Assembly (NCBI GenBank): GCA_016935755.1
Contig: JAFGQI010000108.1
Span: forward strand, 1 to 33,415
Reading direction: 5' to 3'
DNA: 33,415 bases
Origin: Anaerolineales bacterium
GTDB lineage: Bacteria > Chloroflexota > Anaerolineae > Anaerolineales > UBA4823
Shown here: in pieces, positions 1-6,192 of the stretch
How the letters are laid out: each line of letters begins with the position of its first letter
Numbering within the stretch: position 1 is the stretch's first letter
Notes under the pieces: model-generated
What the model was told of the DNA's origin: nothing
Databases searched by the model: none
What the model saw: the letters and a program-made list of their open reading frames with translations, nothing else
Position numbers and translations under genes: made by a program

Positions 1-36
1 ATTTTTGGTTGGTCACAACTCCAAGTTTCTACCAAG

Positions 37-73
37 GGGCGGTTTTGCTCAAGGGCTAAACCGCCCTAATTTT
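37..73 (+). terminator. Rho-independent terminator of a gene upstream of the window
   Basis: A perfect 9-bp inverted repeat (GGGCGGTTT at 37-45, AAACCGCCC at 58-66) with a 12-base loop is followed by TAATTTT. The T run lies on the + strand side, so it would end a + strand transcript entering from the left. The gene it serves is outside the window. Confidence 0.6.
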
Positions 74-118
74 GTCTAAACTCGAGTTTGAAGAGGCGTA
101 AAATTTTCAGAAAAATAT

Positions 119-161
119 TGTGCCTGGAACTCGTTTTCCTTGAAAAAAGGTTGCAGGCACA
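119..161. repeat. Inverted repeat in the region upstream of the LysM gene
   Basis: TGTGCCTG (119-126) and CAGGCACA (154-161) are perfect 8-bp complements. A further AAC/GTT pairing lies inside, and a CCTT/AAGG hairpin can form in the loop. It sits about 20 bases upstream of the candidate -35 of the LysM gene, so it could be an operator or a structured RNA. No T run follows on the + strand. On the minus strand a T-rich stretch follows, but no minus-strand gene is there to terminate. Function unknown. Confidence 0.4.
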
Positions 162-181
162 GTAAAATGGGCTCAATTCGC

Positions 182-210
182 TTGACAATGCTGTTCTGAT
201 AAGATTCTAT
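182..210 (+). promoter_or_regulatory. Candidate sigma70 promoter of the LysM gene
   Basis: A perfect -35 hexamer TTGACA lies at 182-187. The hexamer 17 bases downstream is a poor -10 (TTCTAT, 205-210). Transcription would begin near 217, just before a strong ribosome binding site (GGAGGAGG, 225-232). The -10 match is weak, so the promoter call is tentative. Confidence 0.35.
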
Positions 211-238
211 TCAACAACCTTTTTGGAGGAGGATAACT

Positions 239-1147
239 ATGCGTAAATATCAGCGATTGATGATGGTTTTATTAGCGTTCATCATTGCGTTTGGTGGGAC
301 GGGCCTGACCTTCAAACCAGCCCAGGCAGCAGCCTGCGCGTACTATCACACGGTTTACCCTGGTCAGAGCCTATCCTGGATTGGGCGCTACTATGGAGTG
401 AATTGGAAATCCATCGCCGATGCCAATGGCCTCACCTGGCCCTATGTCATTGTACCCGGACAGGTGCTCTGCATTCCAGGTGGGGGATATTATCCTCCAT
501 ATCCAAGCCCGGTCAACAAAGACTGGAGCTTTGCAGTAGTCGGCGTGCAGAAGGATGTGGATGTTACCATTCGCACCTCGAATATGCCCAGCAATGTGCT
601 CTTCGATGTACGCATGGGGAGACTGGTGGGCGGATCCTATGATTGGGTCGATGTCGGCGATCTTGATTCGGGCAAGGGCGGGCGTTTCAAAGCCACTTTC
701 GCTATCCCTGCCGGGTTTGCTGGCGTTCCCAACCTGGTTCTTCGCCTGGTGCAGGCCAAGAAGAACACTACCGTTGATCGATGGTTCAGCAACATCCCTG
801 GCGGCTCTGGCACGGGCGGGTTAGATCCCTGGTATCCCTGGTGGTATGGCGGCATTCCCACCATCTGGATTGCCAGCGTCGTCCGAGATGCCACTGTCAC
901 CTTCACCACCCACAATTTCCCTGCGCATGTCAACTTTGATGTGCTGATGGGACCGATGGGAACCCAGGCGATCGGCGGGTATTATGTGCAGACCATCAAC
1001 TCCGGCGCAGGTGGGAGCATGGTAGTGACCGTGCCCATCCCGGTGCAGCTCTATGGATCCTACCGGATTGCAATCCGCACTCAGAGCCTGGCGACTGGTT
1101 ACTTCAGCTATAACTGGTTCTACAACAACACCGCAGTTGCTCCGTAA
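239..1147 (+). CDS. Secreted LysM-domain protein with a duplicated C-terminal beta domain
   Basis: A 302-residue exported protein that probably binds cell-wall glycan. Residues 1-30 form a signal peptide: basic N-end, hydrophobic core, AQA-A cleavage region. One LysM domain follows at about 36-80 (YHTVYPGQSLSWIGRYYGV and the later IVPGQVLCIP). After a Tyr/Pro-rich linker come two homologous domains of about 90 residues, at about 96-185 and 208-297. Each has the plan V..D.T..T.N.P..V.FDV.MG, then a G..GG stretch, an IP turn, R, and a C-terminal W/F-aromatic-N ending. LysM domains are known to bind GlcNAc polymers. The role of the repeated domain is unknown; similar repeats occur in secreted Chloroflexota proteins. 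The ATG is supported by GGAGGAGG 6 bases upstream, and a terminator follows directly. Confidence 0.85.
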   Translation: MRKYQRLMMVLLAFIIAFGGTGLTFKPAQAAACAYYHTVYPGQSLSWIGRYYGVNWKSIADANGLTWPYVIVPGQVLCIPGGGYYPPYPSPVNKDWSFAVVGVQKDVDVTIRTSNMPSNVLFDVRMGRLVGGSYDWVDVGDLDSGKGGRFKATFAIPAGFAGVPNLVLRLVQAKKNTTVDRWFSNIPGGSGTGGLDPWYPWWYGGIPTIWIASVVRDATVTFTTHNFPAHVNFDVLMGPMGTQAIGGYYVQTINSGAGGSMVVTVPIPVQLYGSYRIAIRTQSLATGYFSYNWFYNNTAVAP

Positions 1148-1173
1148 GCGGTAAGCCGACTGGTTGATAGAAT

Positions 1174-1214
1174 AAGAACGACGGGCGAGGCTGGGCTTCG
1201 CTCCGTCGTTCTTT
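1174..1214. terminator. Bidirectional terminator between convergent genes
   Basis: A perfect 11-bp stem (AAGAACGACGG, 1174-1184; CCGTCGTTCTT, 1203-1213) is extended by an inner GCGA/TCGC pairing. T-rich sequence follows on + (CTTTGTCTT) and on minus (TTCTTATTCTAT). It lies between the LysM gene and the convergent small gene and can serve both. Confidence 0.85.
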
Positions 1215-1238
1215 GTCTTAAGCCAGCAGGCGGCTGAT

Positions 1239-1496
1239 TTAGCGCAGTCTTTCTCTGGCAGCCTGTTCCAGGATTTTGTAGCAGGCGTCGATCAAGGTTT
1301 GCAGGCGATCCAGATCACGGTCTGTAGGAGCTGGAGCGTGGGCGTCCGGTTCATTATGCAGGCCTTCGAGCCAGCGCAGCAGCGCTCCCCGGCTGCCGCT
1401 GGCCCGGCGCGCCCAAATCGAGTCGGCTGAGATGCGTTCCAGGCGGGCGGCCAGGAGTGCAGCTTGCTGGTAGAGGTGTTCGGAGCGGTCAGGCAT
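1239..1496 (-). CDS. Hypothetical 85-residue helical protein
   Basis: I do not recognise a family. The protein starts MPDRSEHLYQQAALLAARL, is rich in Arg, Ala and Leu, has no signal peptide or membrane segment, and should be mostly alpha-helical, with a short acidic/Pro break in the middle (EPDAHAPAPTDRD). The reading frame stays open upstream to 1613, but that part runs through a hairpin (1558-1584). A consensus promoter (1525-1553) would start transcription near 1518, so the ATG at 1496 is the sensible start. Its ribosome binding site is weak. It converges on the LysM gene and shares its terminator. A small regulatory or scaffold protein is possible but unsupported. Confidence 0.6.
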   Translation of the reverse strand: MPDRSEHLYQQAALLAARLERISADSIWARRASGSRGALLRWLEGLHNEPDAHAPAPTDRDLDRLQTLIDACYKILEQAARERLR

Positions 1497-1524
1497 CGAT
1501 TTGTCCAGGTTATTTGCTGGGAAG

Positions 1525-1553
1525 ATTGTAGGCAAATGTCTGCCCGGTGTCAA
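1525..1553 (-). promoter_or_regulatory. Consensus sigma70 promoter of the 85-aa gene
   Basis: On the minus strand a perfect TTGACA (1553-1548) is followed after exactly 17 bases by TACAAT (1530-1525). Transcription would start near 1518, about 22 bases before the ATG at 1496. The position fixes the start codon and argues that the small gene is real. Confidence 0.8.
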
Positions 1554-1557
1554 GAAC

Positions 1558-1584
1558 TTGGCCCAGGCAATTCGCCTGGGCCAA
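1558..1584 (-). terminator. Strong hairpin downstream of the pilin gene, probable terminator
   Basis: A perfect 11-bp stem (TTGGCCCAGGC, 1558-1568; GCCTGGGCCAA, 1574-1584) has a 5-base loop. It lies about 40 bases past the pilin stop codon and just upstream of the next promoter. On the minus strand only GTTCTTG follows, so the U tail is poor. It may stop or stabilise the pilin mRNA, or insulate the next promoter. Confidence 0.5.
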
Positions 1585-1622
1585 ATAAGAAAAAAATATA
1601 AACCGTGGTGCAATAAAAAGGT

Positions 1623-1769
1623 TTAAAGATTATGGATCACGTTGCTGAACATATTTCCAACGGCTGGGCCGAACAAGGCCAAGATGACGATCACTACCAC
1701 CGCCACCAGCACCAGAATAAGCGCATATTCTACCATGCCTTGTCCTTTTTCTCTGGGGTAGAATAACAT
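1623..1769 (-). CDS. Flp/Fap-type (type IVb) pilin, 48 residues
   Basis: The small ORF encodes MLFYPREKGQGMVEYALIL followed by a long Val/Ile/Leu helix ending near FSNVIHNL. This is the classic Flp prepilin layout. A short basic leader ends in KG, cleavage after Gly9 gives QGMVEY with Glu5 and Tyr6 of the mature protein, and one hydrophobic helix follows. The mature pilin would be about 39 residues. The ribosome binding site is excellent (AAAGGAGGTGAG, 8 bases before ATG). Flp pilins are assembled by Tad machinery after processing by a TadV-type prepilin peptidase. No tad gene lies in this window, so the assembly genes must be elsewhere. Flp pilin identity is confident; surface attachment is family knowledge only. 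Confidence 0.88.
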   Translation of the reverse strand: MLFYPREKGQGMVEYALILVLVAVVVIVILALFGPAVGNMFSNVIHNL

Positions 1770-1803
1770 AGGGTCTCACCTCCTTTCATAATATTATGTC
1801 ATC

Positions 1804-1815
1804 CGGCGTACGCCG
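1804..1815. promoter_or_regulatory. 12-bp perfect palindrome in the pilin leader
   Basis: CGGCGTACGCCG is fully self-complementary. It lies roughly 25-35 bases downstream of the presumed pilin transcription start and 35 bases before the start codon. It could be a dimeric repressor site or an RNA hairpin. Nothing in the sequence decides between these. Confidence 0.45.
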
Positions 1816-1845
1816 TTTGTAGAACTGTTAATGTGCAATTAACCC

Positions 1846-1869
1846 ATTATATTCCAGAATTGTCCAGAA
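1846..1869 (-). promoter_or_regulatory. Pilin promoter: consensus -10 with helically phased direct repeats
   Basis: On the minus strand a perfect TATAAT (1851-1846) has no recognisable -35. Directly upstream, TTCTGGA occurs twice (1869-1863 and 1859-1853) with a 10-base period, one turn of the helix. Tandem sites replacing a -35 are typical of promoters that need an activator of the OmpR/PhoB class. The identity of any activator is not visible here. Confidence 0.45.
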
Positions 1870-1926
1870 AGATATATTTTCATATGCTTACAGAACAATG
1901 ATCTAACAAAAATGCAAGGCTCAGGG

Positions 1927-1956
1927 GAAAATCGCTGCCGATTGCGGCCTTTCAGC
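1927..1956 (-). terminator. Possible terminator after the first pfk gene
   Basis: On the minus strand GCTG-AAAG-GCCG-CAAT-CGGC-AGC can form a bulged hairpin, followed by GATTTTCCCC. The stem is imperfect and the T run has four bases. It begins 4 bases past the stop codon. Confidence 0.35.
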
Positions 1957-1960
1957 CTGG

Positions 1961-3118
1961 TTAATATAAAAACATGGGTTTGTTTTCAACAAAACGGATT
2001 TTTGGTTTGTACTGCTCAACATCATACATCTGATCGACATTGACGCGCTTCTTGCCTGAAGTGATTGTGTCAATAGGAACGTGGGTATAACATCCCTGCC
2101 GCAAAGCCACCATCCGGCCGTAATGGCCCTGAGAGACTAAATCCAGGGCGAGATTGGCGAAGTTGGCAGCCACCATCAAATCCAGCGAGTCGGGCGCGCC
2201 GCTGCGCATCAGGTAGGCCACCTGCTGGTAGATGGTGTTCATCCCGCTGATCTGGTGAATGGCTTCTGCAGTCAGCAGACCGATACCGCCGAGCTTTTTG
2301 TGTCCGTAATCATCCTCTTCCCCTGTCTCAACGATGCTGCCGTGAGCGAAATGCGCTCCCTCGGAGATTGCGACCATGGCATATCGGGAGGGATTTCTCA
2401 TGCGATCTCCCACCAGTAGATGGGTCAGTTTTTCGGGATCGAATGGCACTTCGGAAATAATCGCCCGGTCTACGGCTGACAGATAGGAGGAAATCAGGCA
2501 GGTCTCGCCAGAGTTGCGTCCAAATAATTCGATAATCGCCAGTCTTTCGTGAGAACCGGAGGAGGTGCGCAGCTGGTGGATGAAGCCCACGCTGCGGGTA
2601 ACCGCGGTGGAGAAGCCGATACAGTAATCGGTGCCGAAAACATCGTTATCCATCGTCTTTGGGATGGCGATGATGGGATAATTCTCCTGGCTCAAGCGCG
2701 CCCCGTAGCTCAAGGTATCGTCTCCACCGATGGGGATCAGGGTATCGATGTTGAGATGCCCTAAAACACGCAGGATATGCTGGGTCAGATCAATCTTCTG
2801 GTCAGCATTATCATCGAAGGTTTTCCCTCTCAGGAAGTGAGGCACCGCCCTTGAGCGTACTGCGCCCGGGTTGATGCGGCTGGTGTGCAGGACTGTGCCC
2901 CCGGTGCGGTCAATGGTGCGGGTATTGCCCTTATCAAGCAGCAGAGAGTGTTCAGAACTGCTGGATGGATCATCTGGGTTGAGGTTCAGCAAACCCTCCC
3001 AGCCGCGGCGAATGCCGATCACCTCATGGCCTTCGTCTTGCGCTCGATAGACCAGGGCGCGAATGCAGGGATTGAGCCCAGGTACGTCCCCTCCGCCAGT
3101 CAGTATTCCGATGCGCAT
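1961..3118 (-). CDS. 6-phosphofructokinase, pyrophosphate-type signature (copy 1)
   Basis: A 385-residue PfkA-family enzyme that phosphorylates fructose 6-phosphate, a cytoplasmic glycolytic step. The phosphate-binding loop is [11 protein letters not shown] near residue 7. The GGDD motif (131-134) has Asp where ATP-dependent enzymes have Gly104 (E. coli numbering). PKTMDND (153-159) has Lys where ATP enzymes have Gly124, and keeps the catalytic Asp. Asp104 plus Lys124 is the established signature of PPi-dependent PFK, which can run reversibly. The later GRNSGE segment differs from GRYAGF in the neighbouring copy. It is the last gene of the HK-icmA-pfk-pfk series, and a terminator-like hairpin lies just before it. 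Its own site GGATGGAG precedes the ATG. PPi use is inferred from two residues and untested. Confidence 0.9.
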   Translation of the reverse strand: MRIGILTGGGDVPGLNPCIRALVYRAQDEGHEVIGIRRGWEGLLNLNPDDPSSSSEHSLLLDKGNTRTIDRTGGTVLHTSRINPGAVRSRAVPHFLRGKTFDDNADQKIDLTQHILRVLGHLNIDTLIPIGGDDTLSYGARLSQENYPIIAIPKTMDNDVFGTDYCIGFSTAVTRSVGFIHQLRTSSGSHERLAIIELFGRNSGETCLISSYLSAVDRAIISEVPFDPEKLTHLLVGDRMRNPSRYAMVAISEGAHFAHGSIVETGEEDDYGHKKLGGIGLLTAEAIHQISGMNTIYQQVAYLMRSGAPDSLDLMVAANFANLALDLVSQGHYGRMVALRQGCYTHVPIDTITSGKKRVNVDQMYDVEQYKPKIRFVENKPMFLY

Positions 3119-3139
3119 GGTCTTTCTCCATCCTTTTTC

Positions 3140-3188
3140 AAAAAAACAAACTTCCGAAGCCGGGCTGAGGGTACAGGGGCTTCGGAAG
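3140..3188 (-). terminator. Strong terminator/attenuator between the two pfk genes
   Basis: On the minus strand a perfect 11-bp stem (CTTCCGAAGCC/GGCTTCGGAAG, 3188-3151) is followed by TTTGTTTTTTT (3150-3140). It begins 8 bases after the stop of the upstream pfk. Only about 20 bases separate the T run from the next start codon, and these are taken up by a ribosome binding site, leaving no room for a promoter. The downstream pfk therefore probably depends on readthrough. Confidence 0.85.
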
Positions 3189-3196
3189 CTTCAGGA

Positions 3197-4402
3197 TTAC
3201 TCGCTGGTCATAATGAACAGCGGAGCCATTTCAAATATATTGTGGTAGTGTGGTCGCAAGCGATCCGTGCTGTAATATTTCTTTACATCCACTACTTTCT
3301 TTGTGCTGGTGATCACTTCGATTGGCATATCATCATAGCGACCATTGCGCAGCACCACCAGCCGCCCGTGGACACCCTTCATTAGCAAGTCTAACGCCAG
3401 GTTGCCGTAAGCCATGGGCACAATCGAGTCGATCGCATCCGGGTCGCCGCCGCGCACCATGTAGCCCAGTTTCTGGTTGATCACGTTGACTGTTTTGCCC
3501 TTGTTATATTTTGCGGATAGTTCTTTCAGCTGGATAGAGACCAGGTCGCCAATCCCGCCCAGTTTGGCGTGCCCAAAGGCGTCGGTCACCTGGTCGGAGA
3601 ATATCATTTCGCCGCCGGCGAACATGGCCCCTTCTGAGATCAGCACCACAGAATATTTGCTTGGGTTGCGATTGCGATCTTCAACCAGCAGTTCCGTCAG
3701 CCGTTCGATATTAAATTTATACTCCGGGATGACGCAGCGATTGGCAGCCCCGGCCATGGTAGGCAGCATGGCGGTGAAGCCGGCATAGCGTCCGAAGACC
3801 TCCAGCACCAGGAAGCGCTCATGAGATCCAGCCGAAGTGCGCAGGCTGTTGGTCATCTGGATGGTGCGCGTGACGCAGGTGCTGAAACCGATGCAGTAAT
3901 CCGTGCCAGGCACATCATTGTCCATCGTCTTGGGGATGGCAACCACGCGGAAGCCTTCCCGGTACAGCCGCACGGCAACACTCAGGGTGTCATCGCCGCC
4001 GATTGGGATCAGATTGTCAATCCCCAGGAAGTCCAGGTTCTTGAGCACCTCTGGGATCAAATCATTGACTTCCTCAGTATAGGTATCCTTGAGATGATCG
4101 GGCACATCGGCTTTCTTGACCGATTTTGGGTTCGTTCGAGAGGTGTGTAAAAAGGTTCCGCCTGTGCGACCGGCTTTGTTGACCACCTCTTCGGTGAGCA
4201 GCTGGTAGCATTCGCTGTTGTCCGCTTTTGGATCACGGATGAGATTCACCAACCCGGCCCAGCCGCGCCGGATACCGATAACCTGATACCCCTCGCGGAT
4301 CGCCCGGATGGTCACGGCGCGGATGGCCGGGTTCAGCCCTGGCACATCGCCGCCGCCGGTCAGGATGCCGATCACGCCATTTTTTTTCTTCACATTCGAC
4401 AT
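3197..4402 (-). CDS. 6-phosphofructokinase, pyrophosphate-type signature (copy 2)
   Basis: A 401-residue PfkA-family enzyme, paralogous to the gene just downstream. It has the loop [15 protein letters not shown] (from residue 15), GGDD (135-138) and PKTMDND (157-163). These put Asp and Lys at the two positions that separate PPi-dependent from ATP-dependent enzymes. The GRYAGF motif is more canonical than in copy 1. The ATG at 4402 is chosen over the upstream in-frame start at 4459 because CTTGGAGG lies 7 bases before it and the family N-terminus begins there. It follows icmA by 72 bases containing alternative hairpins in an A-rich leader. It is likely the better expressed of the two copies, given the terminator after it. 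A mixed or ATP donor cannot be excluded. Confidence 0.92.
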   Translation of the reverse strand: MSNVKKKNGVIGILTGGGDVPGLNPAIRAVTIRAIREGYQVIGIRRGWAGLVNLIRDPKADNSECYQLLTEEVVNKAGRTGGTFLHTSRTNPKSVKKADVPDHLKDTYTEEVNDLIPEVLKNLDFLGIDNLIPIGGDDTLSVAVRLYREGFRVVAIPKTMDNDVPGTDYCIGFSTCVTRTIQMTNSLRTSAGSHERFLVLEVFGRYAGFTAMLPTMAGAANRCVIPEYKFNIERLTELLVEDRNRNPSKYSVVLISEGAMFAGGEMIFSDQVTDAFGHAKLGGIGDLVSIQLKELSAKYNKGKTVNVINQKLGYMVRGGDPDAIDSIVPMAYGNLALDLLMKGVHGRLVVLRNGRYDDMPIEVITSTKKVVDVKKYYSTDRLRPHYHNIFEMAPLFIMTSE

Positions 4403-4437
4403 ATAAATACCTCCAAGATTTTTTTCTTTTGTTTTTT

Positions 4438-4471
4438 GGGTAAAATTTTTTCGGGACAATTTTACCCCGAA
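4438..4471 (-). promoter_or_regulatory. Two mutually exclusive hairpins between icmA and pfk
   Basis: On the minus strand TTCGGG (4471-4466) can pair with CCCGAA (4455-4450). GGGTAAAATT (4467-4458) can instead pair with AATTTTACCC (4447-4438), a perfect 10-bp stem. The two share bases, so only one forms at a time. An A-rich tract and the pfk ribosome binding site follow. This could be a processing, stability or switch element. No U run follows, so it is not a plain terminator. Confidence 0.4.
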
Positions 4472-4474
4472 TCA

Positions 4475-6154
4475 TTAAATCCAGTTGGGCTCTTCATACT
4501 TCCCAAAAACTTCCTTCATGACGCCGATCATTTCTCCCAGGGTGGCGTAGGCGCGCGCAGCCTCCAGGATATAGGGCATCGTGTTCTCGGTACCCTGGCA
4601 GGCGAGGCGCAGACGATCAAGGGCCTGCCCGACGCGCCCCGCATCGCGGCTGCGGCGCACTTCCTGCAGGCGGGCGATCTGACGGCGATAGCCCTCAGGA
4701 TCCATTTCCAGAATTGGGATGGTGACCGGTTTGGCATCCTGATACGCATTTACGCTCACAATCCGGCGGATATTTTCATCGATTTCTCTCTGGTAGCGAT
4801 AGGCTGCGTCAGAAATCTCGCTCTGGAAAAAGCCCTTCTCTATGGCGGGAAGAACACCGCCCAATTCCTCGATCCGGTGGAAGTAGTCATACGCCTGCGC
4901 TTCCATCCGGTTTGTCTGTGCTTCGACGAAGAATGATCCGCCCAGCGGGTCTACTGTGTTGGTCACCCCGGATTCTTCTGCAATGATTTGCTGGGTGCGC
5001 AGGGCAATCGTCACCGCCAGTTCGGAAGGCAGCGCCAGGGCTTCATCCATGCTGTTGGTGTGCAGGGATTGCGTCCCTCCCAGGACGGCAGCCAGGGCCT
5101 GGAGAGCTACCCGGACGACATTATTTTCCGGCTGTTGGGCGGTCAGGGTCACGCCGGCGGTTTGGGTATGGAATCTCAAGATCCAGGAACGGGGGCTTTT
5201 CGCCCCGAAGGTGTGGCGCATTTCGCGGCTCCAGATGCGGCGGGCGGCGCGATATTTGGCGATTTCCTCAAAAAAGTCGTTATGGGCGTTGAAGAAGAAC
5301 GATAGGCGTGGGGCGAAATCATCAATATCCAGGCCGCGCTGGATGGCCCAGCGCACGTATTCCATCCCGTCGATCAGCGTGAAAGCCAGTTCCTGGGCCG
5401 CGGTGGAGCCAGCCTCGCGGATATGATAGCCGGATATGCTGATGGTGTTCCACTGAGGCACCACGTTTGTCCCGTATTCAATCGTATCCACCACCAGCCG
5501 CATGGATGGCTCCGGCGGGAAGATGTATTCTTTCTGGGCGATATATTCCTTCAGGATATCATTCTGGGTGGTGCCGCGCAGCTGGTCAGGGCGCACCCCT
5601 TGCTTCTCTGCTGCGGCAATGTACATCGCCCAGACAATGGCAGCCGGCGAATTGATCGTCATGCTGGTGGATACTTCTCCCAGGGGAATGCCATCCAGCA
5701 GGACTTCCATATCCTTCAGCGAGGAGACTGCCACCCCACATTTGCCAAATTCACCCAGGGCCTCGGGAGAATCGGTGTCATAGCCCATCAAGGTAGCCAG
5801 GTCAAATGCAATCGATAGACCAGTCTGGCCTTTATCGAGCAGGTATTTGAAGCGCTGGTTGGTCTCCTCGGCTGTGCCAAAACCAGCGAACATGCGCATT
5901 GTCCAGAGGCGGCTGCGATGCAGGGTGGGGTGGACGCCGCGCGTGTAGGGGTATTCCCCCGGCAGTCCCAGGTCAGCGAGATAATCCAGATCAGGGATAT
6001 CCAGCGGGGTATAAAGCCGTTGGATGGGTTCAGAGGAGGCGGTGATAAACGAAGAGAGACGCTCTGGAAGCTTCGACAGGCTGTGGGGGAGAATGGTCTG
6101 TTCCCATTCTTCCTTCGTTTGGCGAAGCAGATCGAGTTTGTTTTGGTCAAACAT
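4475..6154 (-). CDS. icmA: Isobutyryl-CoA-mutase-type acyl-CoA mutase, large subunit
   Basis: A 559-residue B12-dependent acyl-CoA mutase barrel subunit, clearly of the methylmalonyl-CoA mutase family ([48 protein letters not shown]). Family numbering aligns without offset: Gln197, His244 and Ser114 are present. The residues that fix substrate are Phe89 (Tyr in methylmalonyl-CoA mutase) and Gln207 (Arg there, binding the free carboxylate), with Ala116. Phe/Gln is the known isobutyryl-CoA mutase signature, so the likely reaction is isobutyryl-CoA to n-butyryl-CoA. There is no C-terminal B12-binding domain, as in IcmA of the two-subunit enzyme; the small subunit is not in the window. ATG 6154 is chosen because AAAGGAG lies 6 bases upstream. 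Other Phe/Gln-type substrates such as pivalyl-CoA remain possible. Confidence 0.85.
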   Translation of the reverse strand: MFDQNKLDLLRQTKEEWEQTILPHSLSKLPERLSSFITASSEPIQRLYTPLDIPDLDYLADLGLPGEYPYTRGVHPTLHRSRLWTMRMFAGFGTAEETNQRFKYLLDKGQTGLSIAFDLATLMGYDTDSPEALGEFGKCGVAVSSLKDMEVLLDGIPLGEVSTSMTINSPAAIVWAMYIAAAEKQGVRPDQLRGTTQNDILKEYIAQKEYIFPPEPSMRLVVDTIEYGTNVVPQWNTISISGYHIREAGSTAAQELAFTLIDGMEYVRWAIQRGLDIDDFAPRLSFFFNAHNDFFEEIAKYRAARRIWSREMRHTFGAKSPRSWILRFHTQTAGVTLTAQQPENNVVRVALQALAAVLGGTQSLHTNSMDEALALPSELAVTIALRTQQIIAEESGVTNTVDPLGGSFFVEAQTNRMEAQAYDYFHRIEELGGVLPAIEKGFFQSEISDAAYRYQREIDENIRRIVSVNAYQDAKPVTIPILEMDPEGYRRQIARLQEVRRSRDAGRVGQALDRLRLACQGTENTMPYILEAARAYATLGEMIGVMKEVFGKYEEPNWI

Positions 6155-6192
6155 ATCCATCTCCTTTGGCAGGGTGTTCATGAACGGCAGGA

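Noticed and set aside
1497..1613. N-terminal extension of the 85-aa gene
   Set aside because: The added codons translate a perfect hairpin and the promoter of the gene itself, so they cannot be in its mRNA.
4403..4459. Longer N-terminus of the upstream pfk
   Set aside because: The inner ATG at 4402 has GGAGG at the right distance and fits the family start; the extension reads through a hairpin.
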